64,000 nucleotides of DNA from positions 36,455 through 100,454 of the forward strand of contig NZ_AOIV01000025.1 of NCBI RefSeq assembly GCF_000337095.1, in the 5' to 3' direction. The notes below the pieces were generated by a model. That model did not search any database. It was not told the origin of the DNA and was given only the letters and a program-made list of their open reading frames with translations. The translations under genes were made by a program, and so were the position numbers. Positions 1 to 8,990 of the stretch are shown here, piece after piece. Position 1 is the stretch's first letter. Every line of letters starts with the position of its first letter. Source of the stretch: Halogeometricum pallidum JCM 14848. GTDB lineage: Archaea > Halobacteriota > Halobacteria > Halobacteriales > Haloferacaceae.

Positions 1-227
1 AGGCCGCAGACGTGGACGTCGAACCCGACTCGACGGACGCCCTCTACAACTACGTCGACCCCGGCGCGCTGGACCGCCTGTTCTGCGGGGCGCCCTCCGC
101 GCGCGACTCGGGGTTCGTCGTCCTCGAACTCTGGGACGTGGCGGTACAGGTATCGCGACACGAAGTCGCCATCTACGACTCGCTGGCCGTCGAGTCGCCG
201 ACGGCGCCGGACGCGGCCACCGACTGA
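1..227 (+). CDS. HalOD1 output domain protein, C-terminal fragment
   Basis: The reading frame is open from the window edge, so the gene begins upstream; the GTG at 12 is probably internal. The visible part has the HalOD1 pattern: an acidic stretch leading into LYNYVDPGALDRLF, then two beta-like stretches (FVVLELWDVAVQV, HEVAIYD). HalOD1 is a haloarchaeal signalling output domain of unknown biochemical activity, either stand-alone or at the C-terminus of sensor proteins. Which of these this is cannot be told from the fragment. A complete HalOD1 protein lies at 21838-22110. Confidence 0.65.
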   Translation, partial: AADVDVEPDSTDALYNYVDPGALDRLFCGAPSARDSGFVVLELWDVAVQVSRHEVAIYDSLAVESPTAPDAATD

Positions 228-240
228 TTCCGGCTCTCGT

Positions 241-465
241 TCACTCGATGAGCGGAAGCATGATGCCGAAGACGAACGGCGACAGCAGCGTGATGACGAC
301 GCCGAGGGCCTCGGCGTCGAAGAGCAGCGACTGCTCCCACGCCGGGAGCGGTCCGACGATAGCGGGAGCGACGAGCAGTCCGAGCGCACCGACGGCGAAC
401 AGCGTGAGGCCGGAACCGATTCCGAGTTTGGTGAGTCGCGGGTAATCCAAGTTTCCGTTTGCCAT
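241..465 (-). CDS. Small two-helix membrane protein (DUF7860-like)
   Basis: A 74-residue protein. The frame stays open far upstream, but that part is arginine-rich shadow of the prs gene; the ATG at 465 is where protein-like sequence begins (MANGNLDYPRLTKLG). Two hydrophobic segments lie at about residues 15-37 and 53-73, with the C-terminus ending PLIE. The N-terminal LDYPRLTK pattern resembles a haloarchaeal small membrane protein family I recall as DUF7860; that name is from memory. Function is unknown. It lies about 60 nt downstream of prs on the same strand and could be cotranscribed with it. Confidence 0.7.
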   Translation of the reverse strand: MANGNLDYPRLTKLGIGSGLTLFAVGALGLLVAPAIVGPLPAWEQSLLFDAEALGVVITLLSPFVFGIMLPLIE

Positions 466-524
466 ACCCGATGAATTCTTCTCGAAGATAAGAACGTTTC
501 TCTCCGGCGAGGCGGTGTGCCGTG

Positions 525-1388
525 CTACTGTGTGACTGCGTCCACCGCGGCGGCGACGTTCGGCGCGACGCTGACGGCGCTCACGGCGCGTTCGACGGTG
601 TCGGTTCCGACGATACGTTCGATACCGGCGCGCTCGAGCTTCGTGCGGGCGTTCCTGACCAACAGCGGGTGGACGCAGGTGGCGAACACGCGGGCGGCGC
701 CGCCCGACTGGAGGTGCGCGACGGCCTCGCTCATCGTCGACCCGGTGGCGACGATGTCGTCGACGATGACCACGTCGCGGCCGGCGGCGTCGGCGTCGCT
801 CGGCGTCACCTCCACCTCCGTCCCCGAGTGTCGGACCTTCTCGAAGTAGTCCGTCTCGCCGCGGCCGTACGCCTCGCGGACGCTCCCGGCGAGTTCGACG
901 GCGCTCGCGTCGGGCGAGAGGAAGAGGGGGTCGTCCAAGTCGTCCGGAAGCGGCGCCGCGAGGCGAGACGCGGCGTCGACGATAGTGACGTGCGCGTCGA
1001 AGAACGAGGCCAGGTCCTCCTCGTGGGGGTTGACGAGCACCACGCGGTCGGCGCCCGTCGAGACGGCCTTCGCCATCGCGCGGGCGGAGACGGGGTGGCC
1101 GTCCTCGAACGCCGCGTCCTGGCGGGCGTACCCCATGTACGGGATGACGGTCACGACGCGGTCGGCGCCGGCCTCGCGGACGGCGTCCTGCAGTTGGAGC
1201 AGTTCGACCCACGCGTCGTTCGAGTCCGTCGTCGCCACGACGACGGCGCGGCCGCCGTCGAAGTCGGGGACGGCGGCGAGCGTCTCGCCGTCGGGAAAGC
1301 GGTCGTACTCGACGGCCGCCAGCGGTTCGTCCATCGCCGTCGCCACCGCGGCGGCCAACGCCTGCGAGGATGCGCCGGGTACAATCAT
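525..1388 (-). CDS. prs: Ribose-phosphate diphosphokinase (PRPP synthase)
   Basis: Makes 5-phosphoribosyl-1-diphosphate from ribose 5-phosphate and ATP, for nucleotide, histidine and tryptophan synthesis. The protein has 287 residues, the usual archaeal length. Visible motifs are FPDGE (31-35), a Mg/ATP region YARQD (87-91), the NPHEEDL stretch near 120, and the PRPP-binding loop DDIVATGSTM (210-219). The longer open frame upstream is antisense shadow of the next gene. The ATG at 1388 lies 26 nt from a TTAAACC-type TATA box (1411-1417), as expected for a leaderless haloarchaeal mRNA. Confidence 0.95.
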   Translation of the reverse strand: MIVPGASSQALAAAVATAMDEPLAAVEYDRFPDGETLAAVPDFDGGRAVVVATTDSNDAWVELLQLQDAVREAGADRVVTVIPYMGYARQDAAFEDGHPVSARAMAKAVSTGADRVVLVNPHEEDLASFFDAHVTIVDAASRLAAPLPDDLDDPLFLSPDASAVELAGSVREAYGRGETDYFEKVRHSGTEVEVTPSDADAAGRDVVIVDDIVATGSTMSEAVAHLQSGGAARVFATCVHPLLVRNARTKLERAGIERIVGTDTVERAVSAVSVAPNVAAAVDAVTQ

Positions 1389-1410
1389 ACTCGCAACTCT
1401 CCGTCGCGCG

Positions 1411-1417
1411 TTAAACC
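1411..1417 (-). promoter_or_regulatory. TATA box of prs
   Basis: On the minus strand this reads GGTTTAA within GC-rich sequence, centred about 26 nt before the ATG at 1388. That spacing gives a leaderless transcript and fixes the prs start. Confidence 0.5.
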
Positions 1418-1480
1418 CGTTTTCGTCTCGCGCGGGCGCGTCAGCGCCCCCGCATCGCCGTCTCGCGGCCGCGATTCGAC

Positions 1481-2341
1481 TCAGACCGCCACCGCGGCGG
1501 CGACGCCCCGCAGTCCGAGAATCTGGTGCCGCCACTCCGCGTCGGGCAGGCGGACGAGGAACGTTCCGGCGTCGGTGACGGCGTACGTCGCCGCCGACCC
1601 GTGGGCCACGGCGGCCACGTCCTCGGCGACCGGGACCGGTTCGAGCGACCACTCGCCGCCGTCGCCGCGGGCGTACAGGTCGCCGGCGCCCGCGGCGTGC
1701 GCCCGCCCGTCGCGGGCGCACACGGCGTCGAACTCCCCTTCGAGAACGTCCATCCAGCCGTTTCCGAGCCTGTACAGCCCCGTCCCCGTCGCCGCGAGCG
1801 GTTCGCTCCCGGCCACGTCGCGCGCGTCGTCTAATCCGACGTGCGAGAGGCCGTTCTCTTCGATTCGGTGGACGCCGTCGGCGGCCGCGACGAGGGGGCC
1901 GTCGACGGCCCGGACGGCCCCGACGCGCCCCAGATCGGTCCACGCGTCGCTTCCGTCTCCTTCCCCGTCGAACCGGGCCACTCGACCGTCGTCGTCGCCC
2001 GCCACGAGCGACTCGCCGTCGAAGCCGACGGCGGCGGCGGGGCCGAACCCGACGGCCTCGAAGTCGAGGGCGTCGGCGTCCTCCGCTTCGCCTCCGTCCG
2101 CGTCCGCCGCCTCGCCCCCGGCGGCCGTCAGGTCTGCCCGGAACACGTCCTCGTCGGTGGCGACGGCGAGGGTCACCCCGCCCGCGGCCACGTCCCGGGC
2201 CTCACCCCGGTGAGCGATGCCGAACCCGCCCACGAGGTCGTCCGAGACGGAGACGGCGACGACGCCCGCGCTGGTGGCGACGAACACCGTCTCCGTGCCG
2301 GTGTTGTCGGTGTAGACGCGCTTCTCGTCGATGGTGGGCAT
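1481..2341 (-). CDS. HVO_0234-type beta-propeller protein
   Basis: A 286-residue soluble protein starting [12 protein letters not shown]. It is made of repeated short strand patterns ([93 protein letters not shown]), consistent with about six to seven propeller blades. I recognise it as the haloarchaeal HVO_0234 beta-propeller family; its ligand and role are unknown. An acidic insert rich in Asp/Glu/Ala lies at about residues 70-95. It is on the same strand as prs, about 90 nt upstream of that gene's start. Confidence 0.8.
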   Translation of the reverse strand: MPTIDEKRVYTDNTGTETVFVATSAGVVAVSVSDDLVGGFGIAHRGEARDVAAGGVTLAVATDEDVFRADLTAAGGEAADADGGEAEDADALDFEAVGFGPAAAVGFDGESLVAGDDDGRVARFDGEGDGSDAWTDLGRVGAVRAVDGPLVAAADGVHRIEENGLSHVGLDDARDVAGSEPLAATGTGLYRLGNGWMDVLEGEFDAVCARDGRAHAAGAGDLYARGDGGEWSLEPVPVAEDVAAVAHGSAATYAVTDAGTFLVRLPDAEWRHQILGLRGVAAAVAV

Positions 2342-2396
2342 CTCGGTCGAAAGTTCGGAGAGGCGGCGTGAAAACGTTGCGGAGGCGGCGTCGGAG

Positions 2397-2960
2397 TCAG
2401 ATGAACTCGCGCACGTCGGAGTACCACATATCGTGGTGGTCGACCTCGCCGATTCGCTCGGCGACGGCGGCGGCGAGGACGTGCCAACAGCGCTGGTCGT
2501 CCTCGTCGGGGTCGAGGTTGTACGAACTGTCCTTGCAGGTGCATCCGCCGTCCTCGACGACGTACTCCTCGGCGTAGCCGACGACGACGGTGAAGTCGCG
2601 GTAGCGCTTCACCCGACCCTCCGAGACGGCCTCGACGGCGCGCACGCCGCGACTCCCGTGCAGGCTGACGAGCGAGTCGACCACGTCGGCGGTGAGTTCG
2701 CCGGTCCGGACGAGCGTCCGCCGCCACGCCGTCCCCCGGTCGCTGTCCGTCTCCGTCGGCACGGCGAACACGGCCGCTTCGTCGTCTGCCGATTCAGCGT
2801 CCGAATCCGAATCTGGGTCCGGGGCGACCACCTCCTCGGTGCCGGCGCCGTCGCTCCGAACTCCCGCGCCGCCGTCGTCCGCTCGGTCCCCGGCGGCATC
2901 TCGGTCGTCGTCGCTGTCGGCGGCGTCCCGTCCGTCGGCGTCGTCACCCACCTCTCGCAC
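2397..2960 (-). CDS. SWIM zinc-finger domain protein
   Basis: The C-terminal 110 residues carry a SWIM zinc finger: CTCKDSS, then about 14 residues, then RCWHVLAA (the CxC...CxH pattern). SWIM domains bind DNA or protein. The first 65 or so residues are an Asp/Ala-rich, probably disordered segment with [12 protein letters not shown] repeats. The start is uncertain. GTG at 2960 is chosen because upstream translation becomes Arg/Pro-rich shadow; GTG at 2951 is an alternative. It diverges from trm1, with about 135 nt between the two starts. Confidence 0.75.
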   Translation of the reverse strand: MREVGDDADGRDAADSDDDRDAAGDRADDGGAGVRSDGAGTEEVVAPDPDSDSDAESADDEAAVFAVPTETDSDRGTAWRRTLVRTGELTADVVDSLVSLHGSRGVRAVEAVSEGRVKRYRDFTVVVGYAEEYVVEDGGCTCKDSSYNLDPDEDDQRCWHVLAAAVAERIGEVDHHDMWYSDVREFI

Positions 2961-3095
2961 GTCCGGAGGTTGGACCGTGGCGGACAAAACGCCACCGATG
3001 GCACGGCGGCCGCCGCCCGCCGGCGCCGTTCGCCGCCGTCCACCTCCGCCGCCCGCATCGCATCGCTTTTCGCCGCGGGGGTCGCTCCTCGGGAT

Positions 3096-4220
3096 ATGGA
3101 CGTACGCGAGGGAGGCCTCACGGTCGAGGTGCCCGGCGCCCGCGACGGCGCCTCGGAGGGGGCCGGCGACGACGTGTTCTACAACCCGACGCAGGAACTC
3201 AACCGCGACGTGACGGTGGCGACGCTTCGCGCCTACCGCGAACGGGACGACCGGGCGTCGTCGTATCTGGACGCGATGGCCGCCAGCGGCATCCGGGGCG
3301 TCCGCGCCGCCGCCGAGGGGTTCGACGTGACCTGCGCGGACCTCGACGAGGACGCCGTCGAACTCGCCCGCGAGAATCTCGCGCGCAACGGCCTCGACGG
3401 CGAGGCCGTTCACAGAAACGCCAACGCCCTCATGCACGAGTCGGTGTTCGACGTCGTCGATTTGGACCCGTTCGGCACGCCCGTTCCGTTCGCGGACGCG
3501 GCGTTCGCCAGCACGCGCGACTTAGTCTGCGTCACCGCGACAGACACCGCGCCGCTCTGCGGCGCGCACCAGAACTCCGGCATCCGCAAGTACTCGACGC
3601 TCCCGCAGAACACCGACTACCACCCCGAGATGGGCCTGCGCGTCCTCCTCTCGGCGATGGTCCGCACCGCCGCGCGCTACGACAAGGCGGCGGTGCCCGT
3701 CCTCTCGCACGTGACCCGCCACTACGCGCGGGCGTACCTCGAACTCGACGCGCGGGCGACGAAGGCCGACGAACTGCTCGAAGAACTGGGCCACGTCTAC
3801 CACTGCGAGGACTGCCTCGAACGCGACCACGAGTTCGGACTCATCGCCCACCCGCCCGAGGCGTGCCCCGCCTGCGGGAGTTCGCGGACGCTCGTCGCCG
3901 GACCGCTCTACCTCGGTCCCATCTGCGAACCGGCGTTCGTCGAGTCGGTTCGCGAGCACGTCACCGAGGAGATGGGCGAGGCCAAGCGCGCCCGGTCGAT
4001 GCTCGACACCGTCGCCGAGGAGTTCGACCGCCCGACGCACTACGACCAACACCGACTGTGCAAACTGTGGAACCGCTCGGCGACGGGGATGGACGAGTTC
4101 CTCGGCGAACTCCGCGCGGCGGGCTACGAGGCGACGCGGGCGCACTACTCGGGGACGGCGTTCAAGACGGACGCGAGCATCGCGGAGATGCGCGAGGCGA
4201 CGACCGACGGCGACGGGTAA
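3096..4220 (+). CDS. trm1: tRNA (guanine(26)-N2)-dimethyltransferase
   Basis: Transfers two methyls from SAM to N2 of G26 (in some archaea also G10) of tRNA. The protein has 374 residues, normal for archaeal Trm1. Visible features are the N-terminal EGGLTVEV and [12 protein letters not shown] (28-38), the SAM-binding stretch [10 protein letters not shown] (59-68), the catalytic DPFGTP (124-129), and a C-terminal zinc site formed by C237, C240, C257 and C260. The frame is open upstream, but the ATG at 3096 begins the conserved N-terminus. Confidence 0.95.
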   Translation: MDVREGGLTVEVPGARDGASEGAGDDVFYNPTQELNRDVTVATLRAYRERDDRASSYLDAMAASGIRGVRAAAEGFDVTCADLDEDAVELARENLARNGLDGEAVHRNANALMHESVFDVVDLDPFGTPVPFADAAFASTRDLVCVTATDTAPLCGAHQNSGIRKYSTLPQNTDYHPEMGLRVLLSAMVRTAARYDKAAVPVLSHVTRHYARAYLELDARATKADELLEELGHVYHCEDCLERDHEFGLIAHPPEACPACGSSRTLVAGPLYLGPICEPAFVESVREHVTEEMGEAKRARSMLDTVAEEFDRPTHYDQHRLCKLWNRSATGMDEFLGELRAAGYEATRAHYSGTAFKTDASIAEMREATTDGDG

Positions 4221-4309
4221 GTACCGTCGACCGACGCTGAAATCGGACGAAACCGGTCGACTGCGGCCGAAAACGCCGTCCGAGCGCTCTCGGAGGCAAG
4301 TAGCTTCTT

Positions 4310-5617
4310 GTGCGTCTCCTCCGAAGTAGGTTCGTGAGCGTTCGGACTCGGAACCCTATTCCCGTGATTCGCTCGGTAGCCACGACCGTCCAAGAGCGGG
4401 AGGTGACGTTCCTGGCGGCGAGCATCTCTTATTACACGCTCGTCTCCCTCGTCCCCCTCCTCACCCTCGGTCTCCTCGTCGCGTCGTTCGTCGGCGGCGA
4501 GGCGCTCCGACAGCAGGTGATGGCGCTGGCTCAGCAGTACCTTCTCCCGTCGGGGTCCGACATCGTCGGGAACGCCCTCGGCGACCCGACCGGACAGGGG
4601 GCGCTTTCGGTTGTGAGCCTCGGCGTCACCCTCTGGGGGGCGCTGAAGCTCTTCAGAGGCTTGGACATCGCCTTCTCGCGCATCTATGGCTCCGAGGCCG
4701 GCGGCATCGTCGACCAACTCAGAGACGGCATCGTCGCGCTCGGCTCACTCGGCGCCGGAACTCTCGGCGTCGGACTCCTCACCGTCGTCATCGCGATTCT
4801 CGACGTTCCGTTTATCGACTTCCTGAGCCCGTTCCTGCTGCTCGGACTGCTCGCCGCGGCGTTCTTCCCGCTCTACTACGTCTTCCCGGACTCCGGTCTC
4901 TCGCCGCGCGAGGCGCTCCCCGGCACCATCTTCGCCGCTGTCGGCTGGGTCGTCCTCGGCGTCGCCTTCGGAACCTACGCCGCCACCGCGAGCGGGTCCG
5001 TCGCGGGCGCTCTCGGCGCCATCCTGCTGCTCGTGACGTGGTTCTATTTCTCGGGCATCCTCGTCCTCACGGGCGCGGTGGTGAACGCCGTCCTCGCCGA
5101 CCGGGTATCGCCCGGACCGAGCGACGGCGGCACATCGGACCGGCAGGTACAACACAGGCCCGCCCGACAGACACACCGAACGATGAGCGTGGACGACGAA
5201 CCCGTAGACGAGTCGGGCGAGGCGGACGTCGACCCCCGCGGCGCGCCCGACATCGAACAACTCGAGGACCGCGTCGAGGAACTCCGCGCGGACCTCGACT
5301 CGTTCGAGTCGGACGTACAGGAGCGGACGGTCGAACGCCCCGACGTGGAGTCCGAACTCAAGCGCTACGTGCGCAACCGGATGCGGCAGAGCAAGGCGCG
5401 CGGATGGGGGCCGTACCTCGTGCTGCTGTACGGCACCGCCGTGACCATCGCGGCGTTCTTCCTCATCCAGGACGACCTGCTCGCCGTCGTTGCTATGCTC
5501 GTCACGTACCTCTCGACGCTCGGTCTCTACGTCATCTTCGTCGTGTTCGGCGCCGGACTCGGGGCGCTCGGCGTCCCCGGCCGACTCATCGACTGGATCC
5601 GCGACCGGCGGTCCTGA
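4310..5617 (+). CDS. YihY/BrkB-type membrane protein with extra C-terminal coiled-coil/membrane module
   Basis: Residues 1-270 are a YihY/BrkB (formerly RNase BN) integral membrane protein: QEREVTFLAASISYYTL, then about six hydrophobic helices ending GAVVNAVLADR. The family is now regarded as membrane proteins of unclear transport role. A low-quality linker (DRQVQHRPARQTHRT) follows. Then comes a segment beginning at an in-frame ATG (5183), with an acidic coiled coil (EQLEDRVEELRADLDSFESDV) and two TM helices. The linker looks like translated intergenic DNA, so this may be two genes (4310 to about 5180, and 5183-5617) joined by loss of a stop codon. GTG at 4334 is an alternative first start. 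Confidence 0.75.
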   Translation: MRLLRSRFVSVRTRNPIPVIRSVATTVQEREVTFLAASISYYTLVSLVPLLTLGLLVASFVGGEALRQQVMALAQQYLLPSGSDIVGNALGDPTGQGALSVVSLGVTLWGALKLFRGLDIAFSRIYGSEAGGIVDQLRDGIVALGSLGAGTLGVGLLTVVIAILDVPFIDFLSPFLLLGLLAAAFFPLYYVFPDSGLSPREALPGTIFAAVGWVVLGVAFGTYAATASGSVAGALGAILLLVTWFYFSGILVLTGAVVNAVLADRVSPGPSDGGTSDRQVQHRPARQTHRTMSVDDEPVDESGEADVDPRGAPDIEQLEDRVEELRADLDSFESDVQERTVERPDVESELKRYVRNRMRQSKARGWGPYLVLLYGTAVTIAAFFLIQDDLLAVVAMLVTYLSTLGLYVIFVVFGAGLGALGVPGRLIDWIRDRRS

Positions 5618-5636
5618 CCCCGACCCGCCGCGACCG

Positions 5637-6536
5637 ATGACCGGACCACCGACCGCCGCCGCGGCCGCCGCTCCCCTTCCGCTCGCCGCCCGAGGCGCGG
5701 GCGAACTCGCCGCCGCGGCGTCGCTGCCGGACGCGCTCGTAACGTCATTCTCCGTTCTCACCCACCTCGGCAACCCGTGGGTCTGCCTGTTCACCGTCTC
5801 GTTCGCCTACGTCGTCGGCGACCGGGCCGGCATCGCGCGTCCGTCCTCGGCGTTCGTCCTCGCCCTCGGACTCGGGGCGGTCGGACTCACCGTCGGTCTC
5901 AAGGCGTTCTTCGCGCTCCCCCGCCCGCCGGGCGCGGCCGAGACGGGGTACGGGTTCCCCAGCGGACACGCAATCGGGACGACGGTGTTCTGGGGCGGCG
6001 CGGCGCTTCTGGCGGACGCGGGCCGACGTCGCGTCCGCCTCGGCGTCGCTACCGCCGTCGTCGCCGTCGTCGCCGTCTCGCGCGTCGTCCTCGGCGTCCA
6101 CTACCTCGCGGACGTAATCGCGGGCGTCGCCGTCGGCGGCCTCTTCGTGGCGGCCGCCGCCGCCGCCGGACCCGGCCTCCGTCGTCCGTCCACCCCCTCG
6201 AACCGCGCCGTGGTCACCTGCTTCCTCGTCGGCGGTACTCTCGCCGCGGCCGCCGCCGCCGCGAACCCGGTGGAGCGGGAGGTGCTCCTCGCCGTCGGGA
6301 CGGCGGCCGGCGGCGCGGCGACGTGGGCGTCCATCGGCGACGCCGCGCGGTCGATAGGCGATGCCGTCTCCCCCCGGTCGCTCGTCGTCGGCGCCCTCTC
6401 CGTCCCGGTGCCGCTGGTCGGGATGGCCGCCGTTGCGGAACTGCCGGTGCAGTCGCTCGCCCTTGCGGGGGCGGGCGCCGTCGGCGGCGCGGCGCTACTG
6501 TCGCTCCCCGTCGCGGCGGCGTCGCTGTTCGAGTGA
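5637..6536 (+). CDS. PAP2-family membrane phosphatase
   Basis: A phosphatidic acid phosphatase type 2 / haloperoxidase superfamily protein, 299 residues with many hydrophobic helices. All three catalytic motifs are present: K89 to R96-P97 (KAFFALPRP), PSGH (108-111), and SRVVLGVHYLAD with S148, R149, H155 and D159. It probably hydrolyses a lipid phosphate or diphosphate such as a polyprenyl diphosphate; the substrate cannot be told from sequence. After the catalytic core it has about 100 extra residues of Ala/Val-rich membrane sequence. It lies 19 nt after the preceding YihY gene and is probably cotranscribed. Confidence 0.9.
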   Translation: MTGPPTAAAAAAPLPLAARGAGELAAAASLPDALVTSFSVLTHLGNPWVCLFTVSFAYVVGDRAGIARPSSAFVLALGLGAVGLTVGLKAFFALPRPPGAAETGYGFPSGHAIGTTVFWGGAALLADAGRRRVRLGVATAVVAVVAVSRVVLGVHYLADVIAGVAVGGLFVAAAAAAGPGLRRPSTPSNRAVVTCFLVGGTLAAAAAAANPVEREVLLAVGTAAGGAATWASIGDAARSIGDAVSPRSLVVGALSVPVPLVGMAAVAELPVQSLALAGAGAVGGAALLSLPVAAASLFE

Positions 6537-6591
6537 ACGCGGAAAAAACCGAATCGCGGCGGTTCGACTCGCTTCGTGCGGGTCCGTCGCG

Positions 6592-7968
6592 TCAGAACGT
6601 CTCGAGGTACTGGTCGAGTTCCCACTGGGAGACGTCGACGCGGAACTCGTCGTACTCGTAGGACTTCGCCTCGTGGAACTTCTCGTAGATGTGCTCGCCG
6701 AGAGCGTCCTGGATGACCTCGTCCTCTTCGAGGGCCTCGAGCGCCTCGCCGAGATTCGAGGGCAGCGTGTCGATGCCGTACTCTTCGCGCTTCCCCTCGT
6801 CGAAGTCGTAGATGTTCTCGCGGACCGGGTCCGGCGCTTCGAGGTCCTGCTCGACGCCGTCGAGGCCGGCGTGGATGAGCGCGGCGAACGCGAGATACGC
6901 GTTACACGACGGGTCGGGGAAGCGGGCCTCGATACGACTGGCGGCCGGGACGCGCGCGGCCGGCTTCCGGATGAGCGCCGAGCGGTTGCGGTCGGACCAC
7001 GCGACGTAGACCGGCGCCTCGTAACCGGGGACGAGGCGTTTGTAGGAGTTCACCGTCGGGTTCGAGATGGCGGTGATGGCGGGAGCGTGGTTGAGGACGC
7101 CCGCGAGGAAGGAGTGGGCCGTCTCCGAGAGGTTGAACTCGTCGTCCTCGTCGTGGAACGCGTTCTCGCCGTCCTCGTCGAACAGCGAGATGTGCGTGTG
7201 CATGCCGGAGCCGTTGATGCGAGCGATGGGCTTGGGCATGAACGTCGCGTGCAGGTCGTGTTGGGCCGCGATGGCGCGGACGACCGTCCGGAACGTCCCC
7301 ACGTTGTCGGCCGTCGTGAGCGCGTCGTCGTACGTGAAGTTGATCTCGTGTTGGCCCTCGGCGACCTCGTGGTGGCTGGCCTCTATCTCGAAGTCCATCT
7401 GCTCGAGGCCGTAGATGATGTCGCGTCGGACGTCGGAGGCGAGGTCCTTCGGCGCGAGGTCGAAGTAGCCGCCGGCGTCGTTCGTGTTCGTCGTCGCGCG
7501 GCCGTCCTCGTCCTCCTCGAAGAGGAAGAACTCGGGTTCGGGGGCGACGTTGACCGTGTAGCCCATCTCCTCGGCGCGGTCGAGGGCGTCTTTCAGCACG
7601 TAGCGCGGGTCACCGACGAACGGTTCGCCCGTGCTGGTGTCTATGACGTCGCAGATGAGGCGCGCGGATCGACCGTCGCGCCAGGGGAGAATGGCGAAGG
7701 TATCCGGGTCGGGCTTGAGGCGCATGTCGGATTCCTGGATGCGCACGAAGCCTTCGATAGAAGAACCGTCGAAGTAGATTCCCTCGGCAAATGCCTTCTC
7801 GGCCTGCGTGGCGGGAATAGCCACGTTCTTTACGGTACCGAGGATATCGGTGAACTGGAGGCGGAGGAAGTCCACGTCGCTGGACTCTATCTCGTCGACG
7901 ACAGCTTGTGCTTTCGTCGAGAGTCCGCCGTCCGTTGCCACAGTCGTGTTCGCGTTATCGTCCGTCAT
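6592..7968 (-). CDS. glnA: Glutamine synthetase, type I
   Basis: ATP-dependent synthesis of glutamine from glutamate and ammonium, the main nitrogen assimilation step. The 458 residues contain the GS beta-grasp region ([11 protein letters not shown]), [10 protein letters not shown], the EPEFFLF metal site, FMPKPI with [10 protein letters not shown], the [17 protein letters not shown] loop, and the R-rich [20 protein letters not shown] region. ATG 7968 is preferred; an in-frame TTG at 7992 would add eight residues. It is divergently transcribed from the Lrp-type regulator with about 126 nt between starts, an arrangement that suggests regulation by that protein. Confidence 0.96.
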   Translation of the reverse strand: MTDDNANTTVATDGGLSTKAQAVVDEIESSDVDFLRLQFTDILGTVKNVAIPATQAEKAFAEGIYFDGSSIEGFVRIQESDMRLKPDPDTFAILPWRDGRSARLICDVIDTSTGEPFVGDPRYVLKDALDRAEEMGYTVNVAPEPEFFLFEEDEDGRATTNTNDAGGYFDLAPKDLASDVRRDIIYGLEQMDFEIEASHHEVAEGQHEINFTYDDALTTADNVGTFRTVVRAIAAQHDLHATFMPKPIARINGSGMHTHISLFDEDGENAFHDEDDEFNLSETAHSFLAGVLNHAPAITAISNPTVNSYKRLVPGYEAPVYVAWSDRNRSALIRKPAARVPAASRIEARFPDPSCNAYLAFAALIHAGLDGVEQDLEAPDPVRENIYDFDEGKREEYGIDTLPSNLGEALEALEEDEVIQDALGEHIYEKFHEAKSYEYDEFRVDVSQWELDQYLETF

Positions 7969-8094
7969 CTTACTGGACACGACTTTCGTCAACGTCCATC
8001 TTTATGACGTTATCGCTTAGCGCAACTCGCGAGTGCCCGGCCTAGAACTGGATATTCGTAAAATTCTAATGCCCCGAGTGAGTGGGTCGCTGTG

Positions 8095-8553
8095 ATGACG
8101 TACGAAAACCTCGACGCAAAACTCATCAACGCTCTGCTGGGAGACGGGCGCGCGAGCCTCCGAAGCCTCGCTGAGGAGCTCGACGTGTCGGTCACGACCG
8201 TCTCCAACCACCTTCGCGACTTAGAAGACCAAGGCGTCATCGAGGGGTACACCCCCCGAGTGAACTACGACGCACTCGGCTACGACGTCACCGCCATCGT
8301 CCAACTGAAGGTTGAGGGGAGCGCACTCCCGGAGATAACCGACCGACTACGCGAGCAGAAACAGATGGTCTCCGTCTACGAGGTCACGGGCGATTACGAC
8401 ATCATCGCGGTCGGCAAGTTCACCGACACCGACGGCATGAACAATCAGATAAAGGCGCTGTTGACGGACGAAGACATCCGCGAGTCCAACACGAGCGTCG
8501 TTCTCAACGCCGTCGTCGAGAACCAGCAGTTCGACCTCGACGTCGACGAGTAA
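8095..8553 (+). CDS. lrp: Lrp/AsnC-family transcriptional regulator
   Basis: A 152-residue feast/famine regulator. The N-terminal HTH (residues 5-60, [33 protein letters not shown]) is followed by an AsnC/RAM ligand-binding domain ([25 protein letters not shown]). Such proteins form octamers and sense amino acids or glutamine. The divergent pairing with glnA suggests control of nitrogen assimilation; that is inference from context. ATG 8095 is preferred over the GTG three bases upstream. Confidence 0.92.
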   Translation: MTYENLDAKLINALLGDGRASLRSLAEELDVSVTTVSNHLRDLEDQGVIEGYTPRVNYDALGYDVTAIVQLKVEGSALPEITDRLREQKQMVSVYEVTGDYDIIAVGKFTDTDGMNNQIKALLTDEDIRESNTSVVLNAVVENQQFDLDVDE

Positions 8554-8615
8554 TCGCCGCGTCGCCGTTCGACTGCTCGACCATCCTCCGAGGACCCCTT
8601 CCCCCGAGCGACCGC

Positions 8616-8768
8616 TCAGACGAACCGACTCGCCACCTCGTCGATGTCCGTCCGGCAGTACGGACAGCGATACCGCGTGTCGAACCCACCGTGTCGCGTC
8701 GTCGTCTTCGCCTCCAGTTCGTGCATCCCCACGTCCCGACCGCACTCGGTACAGAGTACCTTCGGCAT
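8616..8768 (-). CDS. Small zinc-ribbon protein, 50 residues
   Basis: Too short for usual ORF cut-offs but convincing: starts MPKVLCTECGRD and ends TDIDEVASRFV. Two CxxC knuckles (C6/C9 and C35/C38) make a likely zinc ribbon, with a short linker containing MHELEAKTTTRHGG. Function unknown; small zinc proteins of this kind are common in haloarchaea. It is convergent with lrp (63 nt between the stop codons). Confidence 0.75.
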   Translation of the reverse strand: MPKVLCTECGRDVGMHELEAKTTTRHGGFDTRYRCPYCRTDIDEVASRFV

Positions 8769-8890
8769 AGCTAACGTTTCACGAACCGACCCACATAAAT
8801 CGACCGGTGGATGTGAACGTCTCTCAATGGGGCTGGGAGAACACGCGAGACGCCCCGTCCGGTCGAAGAGAGGCCGAGAGAGTCGAACTC

Positions 8891-8923
8891 ACTCGAAGCC
8901 GTCCTCGAAGACGAACGTGCCGT
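8891..8923. repeat. Displaced copy of the M29 aminopeptidase 3' end
   Basis: 33 bp that match positions 8993-9025 (the last codons of the downstream-lying aminopeptidase gene, minus strand) with one mismatch. Read on the minus strand it encodes GTFVFEDGFE followed by TGA, against GTFVFEDDFE followed by TAA in the gene. Confidence 0.85.
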
Positions 8924-8928
8924 CCCAC

Positions 8929-8980
8929 CTTTTGCTCGCTCGGACTGCGTCCTCGCTCGCAAAAGCTGGACCAAAAGCCT
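8929..8980 (-). repeat. Palindromic 3'-end element, copy A
   Basis: Arms CTTTTGC (8929-8935) and GCAAAAG (8959-8965) enclose a TCGCTCG-type spacer and are followed by CTGGACCAAAAG. The same layout, with the same GGACCAAAA tail, occurs 3' of etfA at 44061-44112. It lies between the aminopeptidase stop codon and the displaced copy of its 3' end. Confidence 0.7.
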
Positions 8981-8990
8981 CCCGAGACGG

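Noticed and set aside
522..2213. 563-residue ORF antisense to prs and the beta-propeller gene
   Set aside because: Shadow frame created by high GC; Arg/Val-rich with no family features, while the opposite strand has clear domains.
6361..8007. 548-residue ORF antisense to glnA
   Set aside because: Low-complexity Val/Arg/Glu shadow of a certain gene.
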